DNA of 45,285 nt. It comes from Muribaculaceae bacterium (GTDB taxonomy: Bacteria; Bacteroidota; Bacteroidia; Bacteroidales; Muribaculaceae). This document shows, in pieces, positions 18,422 through 28,100 of this stretch. How positions within the stretch are numbered: the first letter of the stretch is position 1; each line of letters opens with the position of its first letter. Under the pieces are notes generated by a model, which saw nothing but the letters and a program-made list of their open reading frames with translations, did not search any database and was not told where the DNA came from. Location: contig JAGATN010000001.1 in the NCBI GenBank assembly GCA_017621225.1, forward strand, positions 1 to 45,285, read 5' to 3'. The translations under genes and the position numbers were made by a program.

Positions 18422-19387
18422 CTAATCGGTAACTCCATACACATGCCTATGCATTGTCGCGGCGGCCCGTTCGAGGTCGACCGCCTCCGGATTGCTCATA
18501 AGCACCAGCTTGACCGAGGGCAAGCCGGGCGAATAAGGTGGCTGAACATATTCATATCCGTGATGAGCCACGAATCCGTGACGTTCGTAAAATCGCACTC
18601 GGCGCTCCGCTTCGGCCGACGTGTCGACAGACTCCACTTCAAGTACCACGGGGCAACGGTCCATGGAGCCAACGAACAAGTCGATGGCCTTCGAGCCTAT
18701 GCCGTAATTGCGCATCGACCCGTCAACGGCAAAATGCTCCACGTACACGAATCCGTCAAAACGCCACCATGATATAAATCCGGCAACTTTGCCCTCAAAT
18801 AATATCAGCGACACGTGAAATGGCGACGATTCATCGGCTTGCAAAGTTTCGATGGACTCCCAGGGTCGTCGCTCCTCCGGGGGAAATGACGCCATGTATA
18901 TGCATTTCACTTCTTCGGGAAGACATGCCCCCGCTTCGACCAATCTGATTCGGCCATGCTTTTCATCGAGTCCGAGCCGACGCACCGCGAACGCAAAAAC
19001 GACAACGCCCGCCACTGCGCCCAACGAATCGGCCACGAAATCATACCAATCGGCCGAACGGCCCGCATCCATGGCACCTTGAGCCACTTCGACGGCACCG
19101 CCCGTCAAAGCCGACAAAAAAGCCATGACCGCCAGAGCGCTACGCGAAATCTTTATTTTGGCATAATCGCCTTTCGATCGGCCATAATCAAACGCCAATG
19201 CCATCGACAAGACGGCAAACATAATGAAATGCACCAATTTGTCGAACCCCGGGAATAGCTGAATGTCATTATCGCCCAACGGTTTAGGCACAAGCGTAGC
19301 ATATGCTATCAATGCTACTACAAGTATCGTCACAAGTGCCGGAGGCCATTTCATTACCAATCGAATAATCTTTTTTATTCCGTTCAT
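18422..19387 (-). CDS. VanZ-like membrane domain fused to GNAT acetyltransferase domain
   Basis: The 321-residue protein has two parts. Residues 1 to about 137 contain four hydrophobic segments with VanZ-like features (FPGFDKLVHFIMFAVLSMAL, ADWYDFVADSLGA). Residues 145 to about 300 form a GNAT domain with VEHFAVDGSMRNYGIGSKAI, including the R-x-x-G-I-G acetyl-CoA loop, and VRFYERHGF near the end. The fusion would tether an N-acetyltransferase to the inner membrane with its active site probably cytosolic. The substrate is unknown. Downstream lie znuA-znuC, perhaps in one operon. A frameshift-free reading frame across the junction argues against an assembly artefact. Confidence 0.82.
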   Translation of the reverse strand: MNGIKKIIRLVMKWPPALVTILVVALIAYATLVPKPLGDNDIQLFPGFDKLVHFIMFAVLSMALAFDYGRSKGDYAKIKISRSALAVMAFLSALTGGAVEVAQGAMDAGRSADWYDFVADSLGAVAGVVVFAFAVRRLGLDEKHGRIRLVEAGACLPEEVKCIYMASFPPEERRPWESIETLQADESSPFHVSLILFEGKVAGFISWWRFDGFVYVEHFAVDGSMRNYGIGSKAIDLFVGSMDRCPVVLEVESVDTSAEAERRVRFYERHGFVAHHGYEYVQPPYSPGLPSVKLVLMSNPEAVDLERAAATMHRHVYGVTD

Positions 19388-19491
19388 AATACAAAATTAT
19401 GAAAAATAATGCCACAAATATAGATAGGATGAAAATAAAAAGTCATAATTTTGCATTTATATATTTAAATGTCAGTAGTCAGTTAGGATTT

Positions 19492-20856
19492 ATGTCTAAA
19501 AAACCGCAATTTGCCTCTAAATTGGGCTTAATTGCCGCGACCGTAGGATCGGCTGTGGGATTAGGCAACATTTGGCGTTTCCCGGCCGAAGTCCAAGCAA
19601 ATGGAGGTGCCGCATTCTTAGTTTTATACGTAGTTTGTGTGTTTTTAGTGGGAATACCGGTAATGGTAACAGAATTTTCGCTCGGTCGTGCCGGACAAAG
19701 CGATGCCGTGGGCGCATTCAAAAACCTCGGAGCCAAACGCGCGTGGTGGAGCGTCGGCGCATTCGCCATACTTGCAAGCTATTTCATATTATGGTTTTAC
19801 ATGGTGGTGGCCGGATGGACGTTCGAGTACCTTTGGCAATCCATTACGGGCGGACTGTATGCACACCCCGACGGAGTGGAAGCATCGGCAAGCCTGTTTA
19901 AATCGAAGATGCAGGAATTCATAGTCGACGGATGGAATCCGCTCATCAACACCTACGTGGTCATATTCATAAACATGGTCATACTGATAATCGGGGTGCA
20001 GAAAGGCATCGAACGACTGTCGAACCTGCTGATGCCGCTCCTGTTCCTGATACTTCTGATATTCTGCGGCGTATCGCTCACCATGCCCGATGCGTCGGAA
20101 GGACTGAAATTCTTTCTAAAACCCGACATTTCAAAAATCACGCCGTCGGTGGCCATCAATGCATTGGGGCAGGCATTCTTTTCGCTGAGTCTCGGCATGG
20201 GCATCCTGATAACGTACTCAGCCTACTTTCCAAAGAAAGTCAACCTCACGCGAACGGCTTGCACCGTGTCGATGCTCGATTTGGTAGTGGCCATACTCAT
20301 GGGCCTGATAATATTTCCCGCCGTCACGAGCTTCAATCTCGAAGGCGAAAGCCTCGCCGGAGCCACATTGGTGTTCGTAACGCTCCCCGAAGTGTTTTCA
20401 CGTATGGGAGGAACGCAAATATGGTCGACGCTGTTTTTCCTCTTGCTTTTCGTGGCTGCACTGACCTCCACCATAAGCATAGCCGAAGTGTCGGTGGCAT
20501 TCGTGCGCGACAGATTCAATGCATCGCGACTGAAAGCCTGCTTGGTAGTGATGTTGCCGGTATTGGCGTTCAGCACGTTGTGTTCGCTTTCGCAAGGCGT
20601 GTTGAGCCATTACAAGATATTGGGGATGAACCTGTTTGACTTCCTCGACACCATGGCCACCAACATAATGCTGCCCATAGTGTCGATATTGATGTGCGTA
20701 TATATGGGATGGTTTGCGCCAAAGGGATTGATGATGAAACAGCTTTCAAACGACAACACCCTGTCATCGCGCACATTCTCGGTAATAATATTCATAGTGC
20801 GATATGTAGCTCCATTGCTTATTGCACTCGTCCTGATATCGGGATTCATAAAATGA
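19492..20856 (+). CDS. Neurotransmitter:sodium symporter (SNF) family transporter
   Basis: The 454-residue protein carries the NSS signature in transmembrane segment 1, GSAVGLGNIWRFP, where sodium and substrate are bound, and about 11-12 hydrophobic segments. Bacterial members such as LeuT, Tyt1 and MhsT import amino acids with sodium. The start at 19492 is preferred over an in-frame ATG at 19399 because it gives the family-typical short N-terminus (MSKKPQFASK) and exactly the same length as the paralogue at 21192. A small membrane-protein gene overlaps its stop as ATGA. The two symporters are clearly homologous but diverged. Confidence 0.92.
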   Translation: MSKKPQFASKLGLIAATVGSAVGLGNIWRFPAEVQANGGAAFLVLYVVCVFLVGIPVMVTEFSLGRAGQSDAVGAFKNLGAKRAWWSVGAFAILASYFILWFYMVVAGWTFEYLWQSITGGLYAHPDGVEASASLFKSKMQEFIVDGWNPLINTYVVIFINMVILIIGVQKGIERLSNLLMPLLFLILLIFCGVSLTMPDASEGLKFFLKPDISKITPSVAINALGQAFFSLSLGMGILITYSAYFPKKVNLTRTACTVSMLDLVVAILMGLIIFPAVTSFNLEGESLAGATLVFVTLPEVFSRMGGTQIWSTLFFLLLFVAALTSTISIAEVSVAFVRDRFNASRLKACLVVMLPVLAFSTLCSLSQGVLSHYKILGMNLFDFLDTMATNIMLPIVSILMCVYMGWFAPKGLMMKQLSNDNTLSSRTFSVIIFIVRYVAPLLIALVLISGFIK

Positions 20857-21158
20857 AACAACGGTTCACCACCGGCGAAAAACGGGGTCTGATACTGCTT
20901 TTGTCGGCTCTGCTCATAGTGCTGACGATAATAGCCGTCACATCAGGCCGTTTCGGCAATGCCAATGCCGACATGACCGAACCACCGACCGACGAGCACA
21001 TGCAAATGCAGGGGGCCGACGCAGTTCGCCAACTCGACACGAAGCCCGACACCACCAAACAGAAGTCGCGCAAAAAGCGAAAGAAGGCGGCCAAGAAGCC
21101 TGAATCGACCCCGGAGCCGCAACGGCAGCGTGAATACCTTGACGAAACCGTCAACTGA
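20853..21158 (+). CDS. Small single-pass membrane protein, hypothetical
   Basis: The 101-residue protein starts at an ATG overlapping the upstream symporter stop (ATGA), so translation is probably coupled. Residues about 13-31 form one hydrophobic segment (LILLLSALLIVLTIIAV). The rest is polar, with a Lys/Arg-rich stretch (SRKKRKKAAKK) and a Pro/Glu-rich part ending REYLDETVN. The second symporter starts 33 nt later, so the gene sits inside a transporter operon. I recognise no domain. It could be an accessory or regulatory subunit of the symporters, but that is only inferred from position. Confidence 0.7.
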   Translation: MKQRFTTGEKRGLILLLSALLIVLTIIAVTSGRFGNANADMTEPPTDEHMQMQGADAVRQLDTKPDTTKQKSRKKRKKAAKKPESTPEPQRQREYLDETVN

Positions 21159-21191
21159 AATTAAAAATTCATCGAAACCAATCATTTTCAT

Positions 21192-22556
21192 ATGAGCAAC
21201 GACCTTAAACCACCGACATCGAGAGCCCAATTCGCCACAAAGATAGGAGCCATAGCCACTACCGTAGGCTCGGCCGTGGGGCTCGGAAACATTTGGCGAT
21301 TTCCATACGAAGCAGGCGCGCACGGAGGCGGAGCATTCATGCTTTGCTATCTGTTTTTCATATTTTCCATAGGCATTCCGGTGATATGCGCTGAATTCAT
21401 ACTCGGCCGAGGCACGCGCAGCAACATTTTCGGCGCCTATCGCAAGCTATCGCCTAACGGCAAATGGTATCTTGCCGGCTACATAGGCATCGTGGCATCG
21501 ATAATGATACTGAGCTTCTATTCGGTGGTGGCAGGCTGGACGGTAGAATATTTCGTGCAGTCGGCAATCGGTGCGCTCGACCTCCCCTCGCAGCAGCACT
21601 ATCACACCCACTTCGATGAATTCAGCACAGGCAACTGGCGACCGATGATATGGACGCTCATATTCCTGGCCATGAACTTCGTCATACTGATGCGCGGCGT
21701 AACAAAAGGAATCGAAAAGGCATCAAACGTGCTGATGCCGATGCTGTTCATACTATTGCTGATATTCTGCATCAACTCCCTGACCCTCGACAAGGCGTCG
21801 GAAGGAGTATATTTCCTCTTGCACCCCGACTTTTCAAAGATCGATTCAACCGTTTTGCTCGGCGCCTTGGGGCAAGCATTCTTTTCACTAAGCCTGGGGC
21901 TCGGATGCATGATGACGTATGCATCGTATTTCAACGACAAGACGCGGCTCGGGCGGAGCGCCACCATGACGGCCATACTCGACACCATAGTGGCCGTACT
22001 TTCGGGCATAATCATTTTTCCGGCAGTGTTCACCTTCGGAGTGTCGCCCACGGCCGGCCCTACGCTCGTTTTCGAAGTATTACCCTCTATATTCCACAAA
22101 TTGCCGGGCGGCGTAATATGGTCGACGCTGTTTTTCCTGCTGCTGTTCATGGCATCGCTGTCGTCAACCATATCTATGAGCGAAATATCAATAGCCTTTT
22201 TCACCGAGGAGAAAAAGATGTCGCGACGCAAGGCCACGATACTCAACACCGTCATAGCCATGGTGTTGGGTTCGCTGTGCGCTTTAAGTTTCGGATGCCT
22301 CGGCGATTTCAAGATATTCGGCATGACATTTTTCAGCCTGTTTGACTACGTGTCGTCAAACATATTGCTGCCCACCGGCGGTCTCATCGTATCGATTTTT
22401 GCAGGCTGGGTAATCGACAAAAAGTTGCTGCGCGACCAGATGACAAACAACGGCTCGTTCCGGTTTAAGGCATTATGGCTCATTACATTTTGCCTGCGAT
22501 ACGTGGCTCCGACAGGCATAACGCTCGTATTTCTCGACTCCATAGGTTTGATTTAA
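21192..22556 (+). CDS. Neurotransmitter:sodium symporter (SNF) family transporter, second copy
   Basis: The 454-residue protein has the same NSS signature GSAVGLGNIWRFP near residues 25-37 and the same overall topology as the upstream symporter, including the matching LGALGQAFFSLSLGLG segment. Sodium-coupled amino acid uptake is the likely role. It lies last in the three-gene group. gltX follows after 90 nt with its own promoter. Confidence 0.92.
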   Translation: MSNDLKPPTSRAQFATKIGAIATTVGSAVGLGNIWRFPYEAGAHGGGAFMLCYLFFIFSIGIPVICAEFILGRGTRSNIFGAYRKLSPNGKWYLAGYIGIVASIMILSFYSVVAGWTVEYFVQSAIGALDLPSQQHYHTHFDEFSTGNWRPMIWTLIFLAMNFVILMRGVTKGIEKASNVLMPMLFILLLIFCINSLTLDKASEGVYFLLHPDFSKIDSTVLLGALGQAFFSLSLGLGCMMTYASYFNDKTRLGRSATMTAILDTIVAVLSGIIIFPAVFTFGVSPTAGPTLVFEVLPSIFHKLPGGVIWSTLFFLLLFMASLSSTISMSEISIAFFTEEKKMSRRKATILNTVIAMVLGSLCALSFGCLGDFKIFGMTFFSLFDYVSSNILLPTGGLIVSIFAGWVIDKKLLRDQMTNNGSFRFKALWLITFCLRYVAPTGITLVFLDSIGLI

Positions 22557-22584
22557 CGCGCCCTTTATCGATGCTTTTGCCCGT

Positions 22585-22619
22585 TTTGTTGTTAATTTGG
22601 CATTTAATAACTAATTTTG
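22585..22619 (+). promoter_or_regulatory. Promoter of gltX
   Basis: A TTTTGTTG box (22585-22591 contains TTTTGTT and TTG ends at 22591) is followed after 20 nt by TAATTTTG (22612-22619), an exact fit to the Bacteroidetes -33/-7 pattern. The gltX ATG is 27 nt further on. Confidence 0.7.
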
Positions 22620-22646
22620 CGCGTCATTTAACCATACCAACTAACT

Positions 22647-24179
22647 ATGGAACGTAAAGTAAGAGTACGATTTGCCCCGTCGCCCACGGGACCATTGCAT
22701 ATAGGCGGTGTGCGCACCGCTCTTTATAATTACCTTTTCGCGCACCAGCATGGCGGCGACATGATACTCCGCATCGAAGACACCGACTCTCGTCGTTTTG
22801 TTCCCGGAGCCGAGGAGTACATCAACGAGGCCCTCGCGTGGCTCGGCATAAAGATTGACGAGGGGGTGAAAGAAGGCGGCCCCTTCGGCCCTTACAAACA
22901 GAGCCAGCGACGCGACATATACCGCGAATATACCGATAAGTTGCTCAAGGCCGGCAAGGCTTACATAGCGTTCGACACCCCCGAGGAATTGGAAGCCGCG
23001 CGCGCAGCAACCCCCAATTTCCAGTACGACGCATCCACCCGCCTGGGCATGCGCAACTCTTTGTCGCTCGACAAAGCCGAAGTCGACCGACTGATCAGCG
23101 AAGGCACTCCCTACGTGGTGCGATTTAAAATAGAGCCCGGACGCGACGTTGAGGTCAACGACCTGATAAGAGGTAAGGTGACCATCAACTCGTCGGTTCT
23201 CGACGACAAGGTCCTGTACAAAAGCGCCGACGACCTGCCCACATACCACTTGGCCAACATTGTCGACGACCACCTGATGGAAGTGAGCCACGTGATACGA
23301 GGTGAAGAATGGCTTCCCTCCGCGCCGCTCCACGTACTGCTTTACGAAGCATTCGGATGGGCCGATACGATGCCATCGTTCGTGCATCTGCCCCTGCTGC
23401 TCAAGCCCGACGGAAAGGGCAAACTCAGCAAACGCGATGGCGACCGACTCGGATTTCCGGTGTTCCCGCTCGAATGGCATGACCCCAAGAGCGGAGAGAC
23501 TTCGTCAGGATATCGCGAAGCAGGCTATCTGCCCGAGGCCGTGATCAATTTCCTCGCACTCCTCGGATGGAATCCCGGCGACGACTCCGAAATAATGTCG
23601 ATGGACGAATTATGCCACAAATTCTCGCTCGACCACTGCTCGAAAGCCGGCGCAAAATTCGACTTCGAAAAAGGAAAATGGTTCAACCATAAATATCTGC
23701 AAGAGACTCCCGATGCACAGCTTGCCGAAATGTTCAAGCCGGTGCTCGAACAAAACGGCGTAAACCCCGCCGACTATACCGATGAATACATCACTCGTGT
23801 GGTATCGCTCGTGAAAGGACGCATCAATTTCGTTAGCGACCTATGGGATCAGGCTAAATTCTTCTTCAAGGCACCCGACACATACGAGGAAAAATCGGTA
23901 AAGAAACGCTGGTCGGACGAAACGCCCCGCATCATGGCCGAGCTGATCGAAGTGCTCAAGTCGCTCACCGATTTCTCAAGCGCGGCCGCCGAAAAAACGG
24001 TTCTCGACTGGATAGTGGAAAAGGGATACCACATGGGCAACGTGATGAATGCCTTCCGCCTCACGGTGGTGGGAGAATGCAAAGGCCCGCATATGTTCGA
24101 CATCACCGAACTCATTGGCCGAGAAGAAACCATACGACGCATACAGGCCGGAATCGACAACATAAAGAAACCCTGTTGA
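22647..24179 (+). CDS. gltX: Glutamyl-tRNA synthetase
   Basis: The 510-residue class I synthetase has the HIGH-type motif HIGG (residues 18-21, after APSPTGPL) and the KMSKS-type motif KLSKR (259-263). It charges tRNA-Glu, two copies of which lie at the right end of this window. It has its own promoter and is followed by a terminator before kdtA. Length and start fit the family. I see nothing that distinguishes discriminating from non-discriminating specificity. Confidence 0.96.
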   Translation: MERKVRVRFAPSPTGPLHIGGVRTALYNYLFAHQHGGDMILRIEDTDSRRFVPGAEEYINEALAWLGIKIDEGVKEGGPFGPYKQSQRRDIYREYTDKLLKAGKAYIAFDTPEELEAARAATPNFQYDASTRLGMRNSLSLDKAEVDRLISEGTPYVVRFKIEPGRDVEVNDLIRGKVTINSSVLDDKVLYKSADDLPTYHLANIVDDHLMEVSHVIRGEEWLPSAPLHVLLYEAFGWADTMPSFVHLPLLLKPDGKGKLSKRDGDRLGFPVFPLEWHDPKSGETSSGYREAGYLPEAVINFLALLGWNPGDDSEIMSMDELCHKFSLDHCSKAGAKFDFEKGKWFNHKYLQETPDAQLAEMFKPVLEQNGVNPADYTDEYITRVVSLVKGRINFVSDLWDQAKFFFKAPDTYEEKSVKKRWSDETPRIMAELIEVLKSLTDFSSAAAEKTVLDWIVEKGYHMGNVMNAFRLTVVGECKGPHMFDITELIGREETIRRIQAGIDNIKKPC

Positions 24180-24193
24180 CACATCAAAATATG

Positions 24194-24233
24194 CCGTGCG
24201 TAGCTCCGACGACAGTCTGCGCACGGTATTTTT
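24194..24233 (+). terminator. Rho-independent terminator after gltX
   Basis: CCGTGCG (24194-24200) pairs with CGCACGG (24220-24226), and TATTTTT follows. It lies 15 nt after the gltX stop and 30 nt before the kdtA start, so kdtA is either read through or uses an unseen promoter. Confidence 0.7.
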
Positions 24234-24263
24234 CCATACCTCCATTTCCCACCCCTGCCATAA

Positions 24264-25502
24264 ATGAACGCCCTATACAATACCGGCATATACCTTTTCA
24301 GACTCGGAGCCAAAGCCATTTCGGGCCGCAACGTAAAAGCTGCCAAGATGCTTGCCGGCCAAGAGCGCACTGAAGATGTGCTAAAAGAAAAAATAGTACC
24401 CGGACGGAAATATATTTGGATTCACGCCTCATCGCTCGGCGAGTTCGAACAGGGACGTCCGCTGATTGAGCGCATAAAGCAGTCGTATCCCGACACCGGC
24501 ATAGCGCTTACATTCTTTTCGCCGTCAGGCTACGAAGTGCGCCACAATTACAAAGGTGCCGACATAGTGTGCTATCTGCCGTTCGACACTCCCGGACGAG
24601 TGAAACGTTTCCTGGACTTGCTAAAGCCTTCAATGGCAATATTCGTGAAATACGAATTCTGGGGAAACTATCTGCACGAACTTAAGCGCCGCAACATACC
24701 CACATATCTCATTTCGGCCATTTTCCGCGACAGCCAGCCGTTTTTCAAATGGTGGGGAGGAATGTTTCGCGGCATGCTCGGGTGTTACGACACCATTTTC
24801 GTTCAGGACGCCGACTCTCAGCGCCGCCTGAATGGGATAGGAGTAACCAACGTGGTAGTGGCGGGCGACACTCGCTTCGATCGCGTGACCGACATATTGA
24901 AGACAACCGTCAACATTCCCGCCGTCGACAAGCTGAAAGCCTCGTCGACATTCACGTTCATAGCCGGTAGCAGTTGGGAGGCCGACGAAGATATATACAT
25001 ACCGTGGCTCAACTCGCACAAAGAGGTTAAGGCCATCATAGCGCCGCACGAATTCAACGACAGCCGCATCGCGGCTCTGCGTCAGCGCATCGACGGGCCT
25101 ACATTGCTGATGTCGGAAATTGAAAACGCATCCGACCAACAAATTTCCGAGGCAAAAGCATTGATAGTCGATTGCTTCGGATTGCTTGCCTCGCTATACA
25201 GATATGCCGATTTGGCTTACATAGGGGGCGGTTTCGGCGAAGGAATACACAACATTAATGAAGCAGCCGTCTACGACATCCCGGTCATGTTCGGACCCAA
25301 GCACAGCAAATTCAAGGAAGCGCGCGACCTGATAGCCATTGGCGGTGCATTCGAGATAACCGATTGCGACTCGTTGCGCTCAACGGCCGATTCATTTCTC
25401 ACCGACCGCGAAAAGCTGTTGGCTTGCGGACATAAGGCAGGCGAATACATACGCAGCAACATAGGCGCGTCGGACAAGGTGTTCAAGTGCATATTCGCAT
25501 AA
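24264..25502 (+). CDS. kdtA: 3-deoxy-D-manno-octulosonic acid transferase
   Basis: The 412-residue protein matches the KdtA/WaaA glycosyltransferase: an N-terminal membrane anchor region, HASSLGEFEQGRPLIE near residues 53-68 with the catalytic Glu in GEFEQG, FVKYEFWGNY, and GGGFGEGIHNINEAAVYDIPVMFGP near the C-terminus. It attaches Kdo from CMP-Kdo to lipid A on the inner leaflet of the inner membrane. It ends 3 nt before the convergent NfeD gene's stop codon. Confidence 0.94.
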   Translation: MNALYNTGIYLFRLGAKAISGRNVKAAKMLAGQERTEDVLKEKIVPGRKYIWIHASSLGEFEQGRPLIERIKQSYPDTGIALTFFSPSGYEVRHNYKGADIVCYLPFDTPGRVKRFLDLLKPSMAIFVKYEFWGNYLHELKRRNIPTYLISAIFRDSQPFFKWWGGMFRGMLGCYDTIFVQDADSQRRLNGIGVTNVVVAGDTRFDRVTDILKTTVNIPAVDKLKASSTFTFIAGSSWEADEDIYIPWLNSHKEVKAIIAPHEFNDSRIAALRQRIDGPTLLMSEIENASDQQISEAKALIVDCFGLLASLYRYADLAYIGGGFGEGIHNINEAAVYDIPVMFGPKHSKFKEARDLIAIGGAFEITDCDSLRSTADSFLTDREKLLACGHKAGEYIRSNIGASDKVFKCIFA

Positions 25503-25505
25503 GCT

Positions 25506-26894
25506 TCACTTCACCAGCGGCACCACATACAATTGCGCATTCTCGTATCGAACGACCTTGACGGCCGTTCCCGACTCTATGTATCCGCGCTGCGACACGG
25601 CATCGTACTCGTTGCCCTCTATCGTTATTTTGCCCGACGGATGCATGTCGGTAACGGTGACGGCCTCAGCGCCTACCAATGCCGACAGCGACGCATCGAC
25701 AGCTATGTAACCATCTTCCACTCGCTGTGAGTGATGCAACTCCGAACGATTGGTGATGAATTTCGGGCCGAAGCGCGACGTCAGGAACAGTATTCCACCG
25801 ATGGCGGCCACCGTGGCCAAAAGCATTGTCAAACAAGCTTTCCACACAGCCGAGAAGTCATAATCGAATTCATCGGGCGAGAAGCTGAAATTCTCGAGCA
25901 GGCCTATGAATACGGCGGCAACCATCATCAGCGCCCCGGCTATTCCCGTGATTCCGAATCCCGGTATCACGAATATTTCAAGCAGAAGCAATATCAATCC
26001 GGCCAGGAACAGCAGCACTATCCAGCTGCTTACTATGCCGGTGAGATACAACGGCATGAAGTAGAGCAGAGCCGCCACTATCGCGGCAACGGAGGGGAAT
26101 CCCATGCCGGGCGTCTGCAATTCGAAATATATGCCGCCCATTATTATCATTATCAATATGGCCTGTACGCCCGTCGACATAAGGAATCCCATGAACGTGT
26201 CGACCCACGTAGGCTCATACTTGATGATGCGATAGTCATTTACGTCAAGAGCCGAAAGCACCTCCGACACCGACTCGGCCTTACCGTCGGCATAGCCCCA
26301 TTTAATGGCTTCGTCGGGCGTAAACGTGAGCACCTTCGTCGAGTCGATAAGGCCATCGACCACCACGCGGCTATCGACCATCGCTTCCGCTATCAACGGA
26401 TCTCGGCGCCATTGCCACGTAGAGTCGGCGTTCTTATACTTGCCGTGACGCTCGGCCGTGGCGCGCATCATAGCGCGCATATACGACTGATATTTATCGG
26501 GCATCGCGGCACCGTCGGCACCATTCACCACCGTGGCCGCTCCCATGCTTCCGTCGGGGCGCATATACACCGTGTCGCAGGCCAAGGCGATGAGCGCGCC
26601 CGCCGACGCAGCATTGTTGTCGACAAATGCCACCGTTGGTATGGTGGAATGCAACAACGCCGTGCGTATCGAATCGGCATACACCACCTCACCGCCATAC
26701 GTGTTAAGATGCAGCAGCACCATGTCGGCTTTTGCCTCCGAAGCTTCATTCAGGGCTTGCCGCGTATGATGCCACGACGTGGCCCCTATCTCGTCATTTA
26801 TCTGAAACAGGTACACCGACTTCTTCTCGGCATAGCCCGACAACGCGCTTATAAGCATCGCAACGAAAACAGTCAATCGAATCATCATATTCAT
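25506..26894 (-). CDS. NfeD family protein, membrane-bound ClpP-class serine protease
   Basis: The 462-residue protein has a signal sequence (residues 1-22), then a ClpP/crotonase-fold protease domain with Ser97 in NNAASAGA and a candidate general-base Lys134 in MPDKYQSYM. About four to five membrane segments follow (about 235-375), and a C-terminal NfeD OB-fold from about 400. This is the long NfeD form (NfeD1b/PH1510-like), which cleaves near stomatin-type proteins. No stomatin gene is adjacent here. Its ATG directly follows the TGA of the upstream UPF0104-type gene, so the two are probably co-translated. Confidence 0.92.
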   Translation of the reverse strand: MNMMIRLTVFVAMLISALSGYAEKKSVYLFQINDEIGATSWHHTRQALNEASEAKADMVLLHLNTYGGEVVYADSIRTALLHSTIPTVAFVDNNAASAGALIALACDTVYMRPDGSMGAATVVNGADGAAMPDKYQSYMRAMMRATAERHGKYKNADSTWQWRRDPLIAEAMVDSRVVVDGLIDSTKVLTFTPDEAIKWGYADGKAESVSEVLSALDVNDYRIIKYEPTWVDTFMGFLMSTGVQAILIMIIMGGIYFELQTPGMGFPSVAAIVAALLYFMPLYLTGIVSSWIVLLFLAGLILLLLEIFVIPGFGITGIAGALMMVAAVFIGLLENFSFSPDEFDYDFSAVWKACLTMLLATVAAIGGILFLTSRFGPKFITNRSELHHSQRVEDGYIAVDASLSALVGAEAVTVTDMHPSGKITIEGNEYDAVSQRGYIESGTAVKVVRYENAQLYVVPLVK

Positions 26895-27950
26895 TCAAAC
26901 TTTTTTATTTTTAACCTTTTTACGGCCAACGCCCTTGCGTATCCACGACGGCACCATGAATGCGCCTATGGCAAGATATACGTAATACGATATGATTCGC
27001 CAGAATATGGCTATGACCAAAGCCACCGACACATCGTGAATCATATCGCCATAATAATTGGCAAACAACCATTCGCTCAACCCGCTGCCGCCGGGCGTGG
27101 GGCTGATGGTAAGCAGCGTCCACACCACGAACTGTCGCGCGAACACGACCGATTGCGAGGCACCCGCAGCAAATCCCCAAAACAGGGCATTGACCACGAG
27201 ATAGCGGCATACCCAGGTGAACACCGTGGCACACATGGCGTTGCACCACCATGAAAACGGGCGCAACCGCAAGTCGCGGCTCGCCACCTCCATATTGTCG
27301 GCAAGCTCCACTATCTTGTCGGCCCAGCGCCTCAACAGCCGCCATTTCGAGAATGCCACCAAGGCGCGCCGCACGGCATGAGGCTTCTTGAAAATGCCGA
27401 GATAGAGCAATGCCGTCCACAGGCAAATGCCGGCGTATACTATCCAGAACGCGGCCCTTATGCCAACGGTAAACGTCTTATTGTCGGCAGTGAAGCCGAA
27501 TATCACCCCATATGGCACGGCAAGCATGACCAACGGACACGCCAATACGAAGAACAATTCGTCGAGAAACAGCGTACTCATCATTATCGTGGTGCCTCGC
27601 CCGAGCGCGATGCCCTCGCGATTCATGAACACCATACTGAGCGCGCTGCCGCCCGCCGTCGTAGGCGTTATGGCCGACGTAAACTCACACAGCATAGTCA
27701 CCTTTATCGACTGTTTCCACGACAAATCCCTATCGGTCATCACCCTGAATCGCCAGACAAGACCGGCTTCACGACCGGCCATGCATATCCAGGCCAGGAC
27801 GAGCGCAAGCACTGTATGCATGCTCCACGGTATGCGCGCCCACTGATCGGCATCAAATTCGCGCACAAACAGCCATGCCACTACCCCAAGACCGATGGCC
27901 ACGGGTATCATGGTTTTAAAGAGCAAGGAATTTGTTCGATTCATAGTCAA
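26895..27950 (-). CDS. Lysylphosphatidylglycerol synthase TM-like (UPF0104/YbhN) flippase-domain protein
   Basis: The 351-residue protein is mostly hydrophobic with about seven to eight membrane segments and the family landmarks TPTTAGGSALSMVFMNREG (near residue 95) and SPTPGGSGLSEWLF (near residue 285). It lacks the C-terminal catalytic domain of MprF, so it is the stand-alone membrane part, suspected to move or bind lipids. It is the first gene of a pair with the NfeD protease (0-nt spacing). Confidence 0.88.
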   Translation of the reverse strand: MTMNRTNSLLFKTMIPVAIGLGVVAWLFVREFDADQWARIPWSMHTVLALVLAWICMAGREAGLVWRFRVMTDRDLSWKQSIKVTMLCEFTSAITPTTAGGSALSMVFMNREGIALGRGTTIMMSTLFLDELFFVLACPLVMLAVPYGVIFGFTADNKTFTVGIRAAFWIVYAGICLWTALLYLGIFKKPHAVRRALVAFSKWRLLRRWADKIVELADNMEVASRDLRLRPFSWWCNAMCATVFTWVCRYLVVNALFWGFAAGASQSVVFARQFVVWTLLTISPTPGGSGLSEWLFANYYGDMIHDVSVALVIAIFWRIISYYVYLAIGAFMVPSWIRKGVGRKKVKNKKV

Positions 27951-28060
27951 TGCCGATGCGTTATGGGCTACAAAGATAGCATTCTATTTGACACCAACCA
28001 ATTTGCCGAATAACAAAAAAATGCTTTAGCAATGTTATTTTTCCTCTCTAAACGTCGGCA

Positions 28061-28094
28061 TTGTTGCCAATGGCCGATAAAAGTAGTAACTTTG
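28061..28094 (+). promoter_or_regulatory. Promoter of uvrA
   Basis: TTGTTG (28061-28066) and TAACTTTG (28087-28094) are separated by 20 nt, matching the Bacteroidetes -33/-7 layout. The -7 element ends only 6 nt before the ATG at 28101, so the mRNA would be leaderless or nearly so. This position rules out the upstream in-frame ATG at 28032. Confidence 0.65.
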
Positions 28095-28100
28095 CAGGTC

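Noticed and set aside
19392-19399. TAATTTTG on the minus strand in front of the VanZ-GNAT gene
   Set aside because: It ends 5 nt before the ATG and the only TTTG upstream is 14 nt away, so spacing does not fit; AT-rich intergenic DNA can give this by chance.
19446-19453. TAATTTTG on the plus strand in front of the first NSS symporter
   Set aside because: No TTTG or TTG lies 19-21 nt upstream, so I do not list it as a promoter.
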